A stretch of DNA of 64,000 bases, taken from Rutpela maculata. Lineage: Eukaryota; Arthropoda; Insecta; Coleoptera; Cerambycidae. Location of the stretch: contig OW386289.2 of the NCBI GenBank assembly GCA_936432065.2, positions 90,145,736-90,209,735 of the forward strand. Direction: 5' to 3'. The first letter of the stretch is position 1; every line of letters begins with the position of its first letter. The notes beneath the pieces were generated by a model. It did no database searches, was not told where the DNA came from, and was given only the letters and a program-made list of their open reading frames with translations. This document shows positions 23,979 to 36,549 of this stretch, one piece after another. Position numbers and translations under genes: made by a program.

Positions 23979-25844
23979 CGAGGGCAAAGTACAGCCAAGA
24001 AAACATAGCGAAGGAGCCACTTTCACGAATCTAGTTAAGAGCTAGATGGTGAAATTGCTAGTAGTAGTCAGGAATGTGTTATCGCCCTCTATGTACACAT
24101 TGATAAATTAAAAAAATAAATAAATTTCGGTTCGAATTTGGTAGTTGTTATTATATCGTTGTATTCTTCTCGAATTTTTCAATAATTTACGATTTTTTTT
24201 AAATATTGGTTTAATCAAATTCATTAATTTTACACTATTGTTTATCAACTTAAACATGCCATATAATGCAGTAAACCGACCTTCTCTATAGGGGGTGCTC
24301 ACAAATAATTCCCGGCAAGCTGATTTTTTCAGGATCGACGGAGGGGTGTCTCCCGAGTATCCGACCAAAAAGTCACAGTGCACACCCCTTGGGGGTGTTG
24401 CAATAGGGGTGGTTTCTTATTTTTTGTTTTTTTTTAATTTTCTTGTACATAGTAATATTCTCTACAACTTTGCCTAATAAAATTTTTTTGTAACTTTGAT
24501 TTTTGACGGTCGAGCACCCATTATATGGGAAAACATTCACCATATTTATTTACTATGGTTCAGGAAATATACAAACAAAAGGCTGAATAGCTGGGTTTTG
24601 CAGGGTTGATTGAGAACTGTCTCCTGAGTCTCCAAAAAAAAAAAATAAAAAAAAAAATAAAAAAAAAATAAAAAAAAAATTGGTTGGTAGTCTTAAATTT
24701 TCGAATTTTTTTCTTCTGAAACGTATAGTTCGACATATTCGTAATAATTAATATAAAAACGCGTATGTATCATAAAATAAATCATTGGGGCTTTTAGTAC
24801 ACATCTTTACCTTCAAATTGATCACTTATAAAGGGCCGATATGACGATATTAAGCTTTGATATTGACGATTGAAATTTGGTGTCAACAGCGGAAAACGTC
24901 TTTTTTCGGAAAGGTGGTACTAAGTTTAAAGGTCTGAATTTCCTAAAATGAATTTTTTTAATTTTTTTTGCTGAATATTTATTTTAGATAATCCCTTTAA
25001 ATGTGCTATCCAAGTATTATTTTTTTTTTAATAAATTATTCATTTTACAATGGTTTTTACTAAGTAATCGTTAATTCATGCAATGGTCCGCGTTCAAGCT
25101 ACATATGTAATAATTAAAGTACTTAAAAAATTATTTAAAAACATGTAATACTTCGAGAAAATTGTACTTTTTCATCTCCAAATGGTTTCATATCATTTGC
25201 TTTTTGCAATCAAAAGTTATAGCCACTTATGTACAGCGCGCGCGCTACCGCAAGCCTATTCCAGTGTCAGCGGGCGGTCGGCGTAGCGTCACTTGGGACC
25301 TTAGTTAACAAATTTCTACTCGCTCCAATTTAATGCGTAAAATACATGTCATGTATATTTCTTTCGTAAAATTTTCCGTTCTTTCGAATGGCGCTATCAG
25401 TTTTTTCGTACAAATAAAATTTAAAAAGTTATTTTCAAAAAACCGTAATTTTGCATTTAAATTTTTAAATAAAAATAAAAATATTGTTCACCAAAGTCTA
25501 CCTGGTTACAAATTTTTCCGAAGTGATAATCTTCGTCTACTCCACCAGGTGACAAAGTTCAATTTTTTTTATTTTCAAAAATTCATTTTCTTTGATCGTC
25601 TTTTTTGCACCCAATTTTCATTGAGAAAAATGAAATATACTATAGAAATTCTCGCATAACTTCAAAAATTTAATACAAAATGAATGATTTTAAATAGTTT
25701 TTTTTATGACAGGAATTATAAAACACGAACCCTGACAGGCTTCATGAACGACATCTATAATGTTTCAATTAGCATTACCGGTTACACTGAATAGTTTGAA
25801 TCCGATTACTTAAACAGACTGTATCTAGCTGGTTTTATTGCTTA
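23979..25844. other. No gene recognised; AT-rich with an A-rich simple repeat
   Basis: An (A7-10 T)n simple repeat lies at about 24638-24680. A GC-rich patch (GCGCGCGCTACC) is at about 25235. The 108-codon frame at 25333-25659 is rich in Phe and Lys, with no family resemblance. Confidence 0.45.
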
Positions 25845-27366
25845 CACCGTCCCACAAAAAAAAAAAGTTCAAAGCAGCATACCAGACCCATCTATTCCTA
25901 TGTATTTTCGGTCGCTGAATCTGAATCCGGGGTCAAATAAATCGTACACCCCCAAAATCATTAGGTAGAGAATTATACAAATTAAGGTTAAACAGCAGCG
26001 TACATACAATAGATATGAAACACACCACCAGGGAGGGGCGAAAACTAGCCCCCATATTTAAAAATATCGATTCAAAACAGCAATGACTGCTGAAAAAGCT
26101 CAAAATGTATAAGTTTTGTTAAAGTGCTAAGAAACTGCATCAGGTCCGACGTAATTTTCATAAACTGCCCCTATAGAGTTGAGAACAACCACCCCCAGGT
26201 TTAAAGGACACGAGAAAAACAAGAAAAAACGTAAAATGCAACAGAATTTCTATTTTCATGGATGCTATAGTTGGCTGAAATTGCGTAGTACTCTAAAATA
26301 GAATTAGAAACTTACGTCAACATTCTACAGTGTCAACCCTCACCTCAGAAGGTGTGAAAACTACCCCCTATGTAAGGTTTGACTATAAAAAGTTACAGTG
26401 ACTTCTTTAAAAATTCGAAACACTTGCGTTATGTGGAACACAGAAGAAACTAAACTATGTTCGACGCTGTGCTTGAAAACCACCCCCACGGGGTTGAGAG
26501 ACGCCACCACTATAATAAAAAACTATGGAAATGAAACGAATAAGCAACAGTATAGCTTTTTCGTTACATCTTGAATTACGGTAGTTTACATCCTTTCTGG
26601 GGGTGTTACTTCATAACATTTATAGGACATGAGTTTCAAACTCTAAGTGTGCAACGCGATTTTTGCCAATCATAGCATCCATAAAAATGTAAATCCACAT
26701 CGTCAAACATAGTTTCTTCGCTCTTCCACACAACGCAGGTGTTTCGAATTTTTATAGAAGTCACTGTAACTTTTTATAGTTAAATCTTACATAGGTGGTA
26801 GTTTTCACATCCTCTGAGGATTGACAGTTTAGGATGTTGATGGTATGTAAGTTTCTGGTTCTATTTTAGAGTACTACGCAATTTCAGCCTATCATGAAAA
26901 TCTATGAAAATAGAAATCCTGCTGGATTTTACGTTTTTTCTTGTTTTTCTCGTGTCCTTTGAACTTAAGAGTGGTTGTTCTATAGGGGCAGTTTATGAAG
27001 ATTACGTCGGACCTGATGTAGTTTTTTAACACTTTAACAGCACTTAGACAATTCGGGCTTTTTCAGCAGTCATTGCTGTTTTGGATCAATTTTTTATATA
27101 TAGGGGCTAGTTTTCGCCTCTCCCTGGGCGGGTGTTTGATATCTATCGTATGTACGTTGCTGTTTAACCTTAATTTGTGTAATTCGATTGATTAAGAAGT
27201 AACAATTATTCTGGAAGCTCAATCTTCTTTTTATCACATTTCAGGGGTGTTTTTTCGCTCTAGCTAATGATTTTGACCCCGGATTCGGATTCAGCGACCG
27301 AAAATACATAGGGATACATGGGTCTGGTTCGCTGCTTTGAACTTTTATTTTTTTTGTGGGGCTATG
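25845..27366. mobile_element. 1.52-kb foldback element with TTA target duplication
   Basis: Ends CACCGTCCCACAAAAAA and TTTTTTGTGGGGCTATG, flanked by TTA at 25842-25844 and 27367-27369. The arms are inverted over almost the whole length (GGTCGCTGAATCTGAATCCG, AAGGACACGAGAAAAACAAG, TACCCCC blocks) and fold around about 26600. The 3-bp TTA duplication is the PIF/Harbinger pattern, but no transposase is present. A truncated relative is at 1900-2213. Confidence 0.82.
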
Positions 27367-27873
27367 TTATCGTTCATTGTTATTGTTTATTTTTCAATTG
27401 TAAACTTTTGTGTTTAGAGACTTGAAACAAGAATACCTTTTTTATTAAGAAATGACAAAAGAATAAAATTTGTATGCCAAATCTGCCGTAAAGACGTAGT
27501 TAAAAAAGTTACGGTCTTTTTAACACATTAAACATACGTAGTGCCTTCTTAGAGCTAGACCAAGATTGAAGGTGCGTCATGATTTCCCACCCCCAAACAA
27601 CTCATCAATTTTTACAGGAAACTTTCATTAAATTACAAAGGAAAATAAAGATTAAATTTTAATTCTGACACCCTGTATCTTTTTACTTATCAGCATTTCA
27701 TTAAGGTATATGATCAGCTAAATTTTAATATTTTGACTCCAGTTTAAGTATTGTACCATTAGCTATGAATCACCCTGTATAATAAGCTTAAAACTGGAAT
27801 TTTAGGTTAAATTTCCTGTGGAGGCACAGGCGCGAAGGTGGTTTAATCCCCCGTCAAAAATACGTGACGATTA
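27367..27873. other. No gene recognised
   Basis: AT-rich DNA with isolated mariner-like terminal words (CACCCTGTAT at about 27670 and 27770) without partners. Confidence 0.35.
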
Positions 27874-28867
27874 GGGTGGCCCATCTCTATAGGGCGTGTA
27901 CTTTTTATTTTTTATTTTTGCGGTCCACCCCACGAAAATGTTCCATCATACTAGGAACAATTTATGTGAAAAGGAGAGGTGGTGATAAGGGTCTTATTTA
28001 GCCTCCGCAACAACACTTTTTTTTCAAACTTCAACATTTGAAGATACGACAAACAATAGGTATACATTTTACATATTTCCAATTTTTACCATTGATAAGG
28101 ATCCAAAATACGTCAGCCACCATTTTTTTGTGCTTTTGGTTGGTTATTTTACGCCGAGCACAAGAGAGCACAGCAAAGATTTTTAAATATGTAGTGTGAG
28201 AGCGTAAAATCTTAACATGTAAGAATCAAAGTGCTTCTCGCTTAAAAAAGGTCCTTTGGAATTAATCTGAGAACTGGAACCCGTGCCGCAAGCAGGTACA
28301 AGTTTGTAGATAACTACCTAGGCTTGTTTACCTGTTTTTCCAGAATATTTTATTGGTTTAAATATTTTAACCATAAAATTTATCCACATAAATAGGACAA
28401 CTGCAACAATTCAATAGATAGAAAGAGATAGATATTCTGTACTTTCATTGTAGACACCATATTTTTGAACTTGTATCATTTAGTACTAGTTATGATAAAA
28501 AATTGTATAAGTTTTTTAATAAAATAAGGCAAGATTAAAACGGGAGTCTAATTTTAAAGATTTTTTACCCTAGACTACGAATTTATATTAATAAAGTAGA
28601 TAAAATTTTCAATATCTATATGACCTGATGAGACATTAGTCATTTTAGAGATAAATGTTGCTAGTTATAAAAAATATGGCTTGAACAAGCTCTTATCAAA
28701 AGTATCCAATTCCATTTTTCCCTTATTGTAAATATGATGTACCCTGCGGCACCCCTTCCCTATATCTTGCCTCAATAATATTTTATACGGATTGTTTTTT
28801 CATCAAATGAAACCATTTGCAGGAGTGGGAAATTAAAAATTCCGAATTCGAAAAAAATGGGCCACCC
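27874..28867. mobile_element. Candidate ~1-kb TIR element (GGGTGGCCCAT ends)
   Basis: An 11-bp perfect inverted pair, GGGTGGCCCAT at 27874 and ATGGGCCACCC ending at 28867, brackets AT-rich noncoding DNA. No target duplication could be confirmed and no coding frame is present, so this rests on the short inverted repeat alone. Confidence 0.4.
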
Positions 28868-29650
28868 CCATGATATGTGAAATTGAAGCCTCCATAAATT
28901 ATAAATTGCCTAAGTCATTTAAATAAGACACTTACAAAACTTAAAAGAATATATACAATCTATATTTAAAATAATTTTGTTCTCGATTTTTTGCTGCCTA
29001 AAATGTTATCTCTTTGGATCTGATCGCTCCCCTCCTCAGCGAAATGATAGATCCGCCACTGCCGGGCACGTGAATACAAAAGTTATCTGAAATCATTTCG
29101 TACCTATCTTTAAAGTTTAATCCAAAATATTAGCGAATTGATGCACAGTCACGTAACTTAAAAGTTTTAAAATATTATTAAGCGAAAAGCACGTCGAAAT
29201 ATAACGATAGCGAATCACAGGTGGCAGGTAAAACAAAAGACAATCGGCAATATTTGATTGTTGCGATCTCTTAACTCATGGCTATCTGTGCGAATAGTAA
29301 AACATAAGACAGCGATAGCGATGCAATGGCTTAGGTTTACTGTATTGTTTATGTATTTCATTTTTTCATTAAACAAAAAATAGTTCTAATGTGGCCTGAG
29401 GGGACAATTTTCTGCAATTTCCTGCGACTCCTTGCTTCGCCACTGATCCAGTTCTGTTTTATTAGATTTTAAACAAATAATAATTGTAATATATTTTTTT
29501 CTGTTTTATTTGGATGTACGCATTTACGTGATTATCAGTTATAAATATAGATAAAGAAATATGAAGTAGGTATATTATGTTGATAAAACCTTAATTGTAA
29601 CGTTGTAACGCTTTATACTTCTAATAGTCCAGGCGGCAGAGAAAATATAG
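28868..29650. other. No gene recognised
   Basis: AT-rich. Two hAT-terminus-like words (CCGCCACTG near 29053, TTCGCCACTG near 29447) have no partner ends. Confidence 0.35.
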
Positions 29651-29848
29651 TGAAATCTCCAAAAACTTGCAAAATGAATATATTTTTTTAATGAGTTCCT
29701 GAAAAGTTTACATTCCGCTCGGATGCAAAACAGAAAAAAAAATGTTTTCATCCATTTTTTTAAAATATTGAACCTAAGTTAGAGTAAGAAAAAATAAAAG
29801 ATATAGGTAGATAAACCACATATTTCTGAAAAAGAAAAATGCCCTAAT

Positions 29849-30622
29849 TGACCTATTTAACGTTAGGAAGGTTGGTAAAAAGTGCCATCCGAAAACTAGA
29901 TTCGTATCACTAAGGGCCAGTTGTACAAACTAAGTTGAGCCAAGTTCAGCTTAAACCAATATCAACAGCCAAGGTTACGATTGTTACAATAATCGTAACC
30001 ATGGATTTTGATCTTGGTTCAAGCTGAACTTGGCTCAACTTAGTTCGTACAACTGGCCCTTACAGTCACTGCACATGTTGACCAACTCATTTAATTCTCA
30101 AACTTTGTGAAAATAAAATACCTATAATTACTACGGGAGCTCACCCATGTATGAATTTACATGTTTTCTTAAGTTTGGACTCATTTATCTGGAAAATGGT
30201 AACTCCTATAAAAATATTGTACAGAAACAAACTTGTAGAAAATTTTATGCACGTTGTTTTTTGTGAAAAAAGTTTTTGTCCATCTTTTTTAGTTTTTGTG
30301 TTAAATTACAAAAAAAAACAACATTGGCAACAGTTTTTTTTAACATATGGCCGCCATTTTGAAAGTACAGCCAGTTTTTTTAGGACATGTCTTAAATTGT
30401 TCCTTAGGCTTTAATCTTTATAAAAAACATTGTCTCCAGGGATCGGGGGGGTGCACCTACAGCTAGGGAGGCTCCCCGACTAAATGTAATGATCATATCC
30501 ACGGTTTTCATTATCTTTAATGATAAGCTTACTTTGGTAAGTTTAAACTTTAAGTTTTAAGCTTACTTTAGAAAGTTTTCGCATGACACTTTTTACCAAA
30601 CTTTCTAACGTGAAATAGGTCA
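29849..30622. mobile_element. 774-bp TIR element inserted in family P
   Basis: Inverted ends TGACCTATTTAACGTTAGGA and the inverse (TTTCTAACGTGAAATAGGTCA), continuing through GGTAAAAAGTG. Comparison with copy 1 near 4615 gives a 2-bp AT duplication (29847-29848, 30623-30624). Contains the MITE at 29911-30062. No coding frame accepted. Superfamily unknown, though AT/TA duplications would suit a Tc1/mariner-type element. Confidence 0.78.
29911..30062. mobile_element. 152-bp GGGCCAGTTG MITE
   Basis: Near-perfect inverted arms AAGGGCCAGTTGTACAAACT through CCAAGTTCAGCTTAAACCAA and their inverse, with a central ATTGTTACAATAATC palindrome. No target duplication can be assigned with confidence. Nested in 29849-30622. 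Confidence 0.88.
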
Positions 30623-31637
30623 ATAGAATTTATCGCTAAAGCCACGGTATTCCTGGAAAAAAATAGTGAAGTAAATTTGTCACTCTGCGCGGGCAAGCGC
30701 ACGGTCAAATGCATATTATGGAACCTCAAAAAATTTTTAGCAGTTGTAACGGGTAAAATAAAGATTTTCTCCTTTTGATTACACATGTTTAACGTTTTTC
30801 TTAGTGAATAGGGGAATAATTTGTGAGTATGGAGGGAAAATATATAATTATGAATATATTTTGAAAAAATTTATTTTATACAATTTGGAAGAAGGCGTTC
30901 GATAATAGTACAAAAAGTATTAATTATTTTGACTTTACTGTACTGTATTTACTACAGGTATACCTATCCATCTTTCAACTATATCCAATGGATCCCTTAT
31001 ACATTCGTTTACGTATTGGAAAGGTTCCAGAATTTATATTCAAAACTTGGGAGATTTATAAAGATAAGATTGTGAAGATCGCTATTTCTGGTCATGACGG
31101 GATTGATCATATTTTCGAAAAAATGTATGGAAGTAAGTGAATTGATTTTGATCATTCGAAAAATATACATTTTTTCCATAATAATGATAGTTTATTTTTT
31201 CCAATGGAACAAGTTCTCGGCCAGTTACAGCCTCCAATATATATATTTATCAAAAAAACTATTAAGCAGGGAACTTAAAAATATTTAATATGTATTTTTT
31301 TGAAGATATAGATTGAACAAATTCTGATTTAGTGACTCATGTAATTCAGTGAGTCGATGTCGCAGTCATGCTTATTCAAGCGCGCGCACGCACTGATCTC
31401 GCTCCGGGTAATAACGTCACTTGACTATTTTTTTCCGGGAATACCGTGGCTTTAGCGATAAATTTTGTCAGGACATTTTTTGTTCATAAACACGTGGTCG
31501 TTCCATCTGTATTTTTTATTTTTTCCCTTCTTGACTTAATTTCAAAATTTTGAAAAAACGGATGAAAACATTTTATTTCATTTTTTTTTTAAGTTCTATC
31601 CAAGCGGAATGTAAACTTTTCAGGATATTATTCTATA

Positions 31638-33131
31638 TAGTCCAATCAATGAATGTCCAAAAGGGGATTGTAGAGAACATTTTGGAGGGGAGAATTTTTC
31701 TCTTCAGGGATGTGTTGAGGGTAGTCAGGAGGTAAATATACTAAGAGTCCCCACCCTTACCCCCGCCGCTTCAGGGCTGGAAAGGTTCCTTTTTTCGATT
31801 CTTCGCTTATAACTCGGAAACGATGCGTCGTATGGGAAAAGGTAATCTATGTAAAATTAAACATAATTAAATTTCCCACAAGAATTTTTATATTCATTTT
31901 CTTTCTATAGTTATAGTTTAAGAGATATTCGCCGGCGAAAATCTATAATTAATTAAAAAAAATCAATTATGTACCTTGTATATTTCTATCAAAGCGGATT
32001 ACCGTGGTCTGCTAATAAATCACAGCTACAAAACAATCTTTATTTTACAACACTGGACGTATTTACTAACGTAATATTTTGTCGAAATCTATACATTTCC
32101 TTAAATATACAGTGGGACTCACTTAAAATGAAGATACCCTTATAACTTTTTCAATTTGTTTCCGATTTGAATCAAATTTTACTCAAGTATAGAATAAATT
32201 AGGATCTACTTATGACCAGAAAATCATTCACCTGCTATAAAGGCAAAGCCACCTGCGGTACCAAAATATGCTGGAAAAAAAAAATAAAACATTTTAAATG
32301 TTAGAAATTCTAAAAAATGCATCCGATCGGCGCCACAAACGTACATACACCAAAATTTGATTTGGTTATTGATGGGGGATATCTCATACATAAGCTCATC
32401 TGGCAAAGGGGGTCCTCAGTTTCCGCAATTTGTGGTGGCTACGTAAAATTCGTCGTTCGTAAGATTAAAAATCAATATGATTTTTAATCTTTTTCCTCAT
32501 ATTTTGGTACCACAGGTGGCTTTGCCTTTATAGCAGGTGAATGATTTTCTGGTCAAAAGTAGATCCTAATTTGTTCTATACTTGAGTAAAATTTGATTCA
32601 AATCGGAAACAAAATGAAAAAGTTATATCCTTAAATATACGTGAGTCACACTGTATATTTAAGGAAATGTCTAGATTTCGACAAAATATTACGTTAGTAA
32701 ATACGTCCAGTGTTGTAAAATAAATATTGTTTTGTGACTGAGATTTATTAGCATACTTACAACGGTAAACCGCTTTGATAGAAATATTCAAGGTACACAA
32801 TTGATTTTTTTTTATTATTAATTATCAATTTTCGCTGGCGACGATCTCGTAAAATATAACACATAGGAAGAAAATGAATATAAACATTCTTGTGGGAAAT
32901 TTAATTACGTTTAATTTTGCATAGATTACCTTTTTTCGTACGACGCATCATTTCTGAGTTATAAGCGAAGAATCGAAAAAAGGAACCTTTCGACCCCCCT
33001 CTCCCCCTGAAGCGGCGGGGCTAGGGGCGGGGACTTTTAGTATGTTTACCTCCCGACTACCCCCAACACATTCCTGAAGAGAAAAATTCTCCCCTCCAAA
33101 ATGTTCTCTACAACTCTCATTGACTGGACTA
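31638..33131. mobile_element. Foldback element, family Q copy 1, with 3-bp ATA duplication
   Basis: Ends TAGTCCAATCAATGA and TCATTGACTGGACTA, flanked by ATA on both sides (31635-31637, 33132-33134). The empty site is preserved in family P copy 1 near 8337. The arms are inverted over the whole length (GGAGGGGAGAATTTTTCTCT, CCGCTTCAGG, ATGCGTCGTATG) around a centre near 32385. A second copy is at 62379-63656. No coding capacity. Confidence 0.87.
32110..32653. mobile_element. Mariner-type MITE inside family Q copy 1
   Basis: CAGTGGGACTCACTTAAAAT at the left and GAGTCACACTG at the right are flanked by TA (32108-32109, 32654-32655). The same MITE occupies the same position in the second family Q copy (62835-63197). 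Confidence 0.75.
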
Positions 33132-33190
33132 ATATACTTCCACGAACTCATTAAAAATATATATATCCATTTTGCAAGTTTTTGGAGGTA

Positions 33191-33536
33191 ATACCAACTG
33201 GGCTATAAAAAAATAACGCCATAATATACAGAACTATTTGGTTTGGACATGTTATCTGTTATAAAAAAATATTTACTTATAAAATAATGTTAAATTGATA
33301 AGTGTGTTTGTGTGTTCCATAAGAAATACTTAATATTATCTATACTTCTAATAATTTCCGTTATGTTAAGTAAAAGTAGTGTTCTAAAGTTGGTGTCCTA
33401 TGGTGGGTTTGTGTAAAATTCAAATTAGTGTTCTGGTAGGTCCTTTGGTATATATGTGTTTGTTTATAACTTGTACAATTTTTGTCTTCTTATTCACAAC
33501 TTCTTACCAGACGTTTTGTGATTCATGAAAATTATT
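33191..33536. other. No gene recognised
   Basis: AT-rich spacer between family P copy 2 and the LINE 3' end. It may include LINE 3' UTR. Confidence 0.35.
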
Positions 33537-33618
33537 CTAGTTGGCCTCCGCCTGCTGTATAACACGCCTGATGGCATCACGTCATCTGTTGCGGTTGCCT
33601 GTTAGACGCACAGCTTCA
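33537..33618 (-). pseudogene. LINE C-terminal tail, continuation of 34433-34745
   Basis: Minus strand reads NEAVRLTGNRNR, an in-frame TGA, RDAIRRVIQQAEAN, then a stop at 33537-33539. It joins directly to the frame of 34433-34745 (SFN/EA) when the 810-bp insertion is taken out. The TGA replaces a Trp-type codon expected in the usual NR.WR motif. Confidence 0.7.
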
Positions 33619-33620
33619 TT

Positions 33621-34430
33621 CCCAGATAGCACAAATACGTACTGAAGACGTCCCACGGAAGTTTGCTTAAGACATTCGTATGTCCTAGGGACGTCCAAAT
33701 TCGGTCCCAAAATGTCCGTAGGACGTACCAGGGACGCCTAATGTTACCAAATCATCTGTCCCCAGAACGTCCGTTCTAGACCTAAGAAAGACCTTCAAGT
33801 TTCAAAAAGACCTTAATGGGATATATCGGTTTTATAAGCAATTAACTTTATAAAAAACCAACTAAAACTTTTTCGCAATTACTTTAACGAAAAAAAAATG
33901 GTGTGAGTAGGGATCGAACCGCCGACCTCTTGATTTGTAACTCAACGCCTTAGTCACTCGGCCACTGAACTGCTTTCTTATTATATACTTAAAGACTGTA
34001 AAGTTGAAAGTGGTAAGTCAGCAACTTGGCTGTAATTTATTATGTTATCTTTCATTTTCATCTAATTTTGTTAAGGGGTGTCGATACCTGCACAAATAAA
34101 CTGCCGAATCTTGGACTAATATTTAATTAAGGTTTCATATTTAAAACTGAACTCGGTCATTTTTATTCGTGAAAATTCTTATTTCACGCAAAGAATAATC
34201 CATTTGGATATAAAATGTATTATTTTCCAAATCCACAAAATATGAAAATGACAGGGGGCCTAATAAGGACGTACTAAAGACATTCTTTGGCTTCCCAAGG
34301 ACGTACCGCTATGGACGTCTTAAGGACGTACCGCTATGGACGTCTTAAGGACGTCCATATTAGGTCTAAGTCGTTCAAACCATACGGGGATCAAAACTGG
34401 ACGTCTTTGGGACGTCGTGTGCTATCTGGG
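33621..34430. mobile_element. 810-bp TIR element (CCCAGATAGCACA ends)
   Basis: Inverted ends CCCAGATAGCACA at 33621 and TGTGCTATCTGGG ending at 34430, with many GACGTCC/GGACGT words near both ends. It interrupts one LINE codon series. The restored reading gives a 2-bp duplication (TT on the plus strand, 33619-33620 and 34431-34432). A tRNA-like stretch lies inside at 33901-33974. No transposase. Confidence 0.82.
33901..33974 (-). ncRNA. tRNA-like sequence inside the TIR element, not a functional tRNA
   Basis: On the minus strand, AGTGGCCGAGTGACTAAGGC resembles an A box of Leu/Ser-type tRNAs and GGTTCGATCCC is a perfect B box. A run of eight T residues follows within ten bases, as in pol III terminators. 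The acceptor strands do not pair and the anticodon loop is irregular, so it is a tRNA-derived region rather than a working tRNA. Confidence 0.6.
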
Positions 34431-34432
34431 TT

Positions 34433-34745
34433 AAAACTCTTTCCCATCAGCTCCTTGGTGACATCAGCCCAACGCTTTGGAGGGCGTCCCCTTCGCCTCT
34501 TGCCATTTGGTTTTTACTGAATTATCAACCGGTCTATATTGTCCTCCCTCCGGTTGATGTGACCAAAAAATGAGACGGTTCGAGAGAATATGTTGCTGGA
34601 GAGTCGGTTTTGGGGACGTATTTCTTGGAGAATCGAGGTCTTAGTGCGATGTGCTATCCAAGGAATTCGTAATAAACGCCTCCAGATCCACATTTCGAAA
34701 GCATCAATACGCCGTCTGTCTGCTTCTCTATTTTCAAAAAAAATC
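34433..34745 (-). pseudogene. LINE reverse transcriptase C-terminal region
   Basis: Minus strand reads ADRRRIDAFEMWIWRRLLRI, PWIAHRTKTSILQEI, FSRTVSFFGHINRRE, then after a shift near 34515 KRRRGRPPKRWADVTKELMG and KSFN. This is the characteristic tail of many animal non-LTR retrotransposon proteins (a W..R.L.IPW..+.+n..IL..i block followed by GhiiRr and a RGRP..RW motif). The upstream reverse transcriptase core is missing (5' truncation). One frameshift is visible, and a TIR element splits the last codons. Confidence 0.82.
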
Positions 34746-35152
34746 GCTAATACTTTTTTTTTGAAAATCAATCCCCTTTCTCCATCCTAGAATCGGACAC
34801 CTCTGACTAAAATCAAATGTGCTTACATCTAAACACTCACTTCACCACCAAAATTTCAAAATATTCGGATATCAAATGAGCGAGATATGAGGGTGGCTCC
34901 ATGAAAAGTGGGATACACTGTATACTTTCATATTTAAGCATACAATTTCTTTCTCCGCGGCACTTGAAGGGTTGGGCGGGGATGAGGATTGAGGCAGAAT
35001 GAATTCTGGTAATCGGGTATTTTTGGACTGACTGACACCTAATCTGATGTCAAAGTAATAAATTTAAAATTTCAAATCCAATATGGCTGCCTCAATGGGC
35101 TCATTTAGCATTTTCTTTTAATTCATATTTCGAAAGTACACCTTGTAGTTAG
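34746..35152. other. No gene recognised
   Basis: AT-rich DNA with a lone mariner-like word GGGATACACTGTATA near 34910. Confidence 0.35.
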
Positions 35153-35902
35153 CAGAGCTGGGTAATTACTTGTAATTTAAAAATAATTACAATTACAAAT
35201 TACTTTTTTAAAAAAAGGAACTAATTACAATTACAAAGTACATGTCTTTAAATTTGCAGTTTAAAATGTCCAAGAAACCCCTTTTCGGCCAATAAAACAC
35301 GGTTTCACCCAATATTTGATAGAAAGGTCGTCTTAATAAAGCCATTTTTTGCGTCAGCGCAAGATTCTGAGGTTTTGTTATACTCGCCATGACAAACAAT
35401 TTCCGCCGGGTCTGCATCCATCTTAAAAAAATTTCCATCCTCGCTATTTTATTGACTAAATCGACTCCACTATAATAACAATGCCTAATAATAATAAGAA
35501 TGATAATAATAAACAGTAAACACATTTAGTTTTTAAAAATTTATTGAACAAAAAACATAAATGTGCAGCGGACCACGGCAAAAACTCGTTTTTAGTCAGT
35601 AACTTTTTTTGAACTTTTCAGATTCATTTTAAACTATGGAACTGTAAAATTCTGCTTTAATGCATTATTGTTTGTTAAACCACATACGCATGTTCTTAAA
35701 GTAATTGTAATTGAAAAAAGTAATTGTACTTATAGAAGTAATTTGTAATTAGATAGTTAAAATAATATAATTACAAATTACAATTTTCCTGCAATTACAC
35801 TTCTAAATAAAGAAAAGTACTTAATTACAATTACAATTACACGAAAAAAAAAAAGGAATTGTAATTGCTAATTACTTTTTCACCAAGAATTACCCAGCTC
35901 TG
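35153..35902. mobile_element. hAT-like element with CAGAGCTGGGTAATTA ends, 750 bp
   Basis: Ends CAGAGCTGGGTAATTACTTG and AATTACCCAGCTCTG with an 8-bp imperfect duplication (GTAGTTAG at 35145-35152, GTAGTAAA at 35903-35910). Subterminal regions consist of repeated AATTACAATTAC words. A 105-codon minus frame inside (35208-35525) is unassigned. Confidence 0.82.
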
Positions 35903-36549
35903 GTAGTAAATGTACAAAATATTAGATTTTTTTTCAACTCCTTCTCCCTCAAAATAAATAATGAAAATAGAGCGCGCCAAAACGCAGTATGTCGTCAAAA
36001 TACTCCAGCAGCTTTCGACGGCTCGCCTGCTCCCATATAGTTTCATACGGCAAGCACAACAGACGTACTATAACCGCATTAGGGTTTACAATCCCGAAAT
36101 CTCGAACCCGAAAATCCCGGGATCTCGGCAATATTTAGATACCGCAAATCCCGGGATCGTAGTGGATTGGATACCGGAATTTTCGGAATTGTAAAACGAG
36201 ATGGAACAGTCTTTTAATGCAATGATCGGCTTAAAAGTGTCGCTTTTGATACTAGATTCGGAATATAAACTTTGGGATTTGATTAAATTATTGGCACTTA
36301 AAGTCACAGTGGAGGCACTGTGCTGACGTGATGCGAATTTATTTATGAAATATCTCTTTAAAATTCATGTTAAAGCAAATTATACAAGTTGACATGCCTC
36401 TTAGTGCAGAAGAATCACCCAACGCAGAAATTGTACCTTCAATATCTACTTGGAAAATTTCAATGAGCAAGAATCAGACGCACTATTCCAGGTTCATAAA
36501 AAAATTTCATTAGGGAAATATTAGAGAATCTTATAAAACTTTTCTAAAA

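Larger units (their letters stand above)
29651..33190. mobile_element. Foldback element, family P copy 2, with two nested insertions
   Basis: The same inverted-arm element as 4401-8409, starting near AATCTCCAAAAACTTGC and ending in GCAAGTTTTTGGAGG. The left arm is split by 29849-30622 and the right arm by 31638-33131. The centre near 31200 is intact, unlike copy 1, which has the mariner there. Confidence 0.78.

Noticed and set aside
25333..25659. 108-codon plus frame
   Set aside because: Phe/Lys/Asn-rich, typical of random AT-rich DNA; no motif recognised.
33901..33974. A functional tRNA gene
   Set aside because: The acceptor stem does not pair and the anticodon loop is irregular; only the A/B boxes and T-run are convincing.
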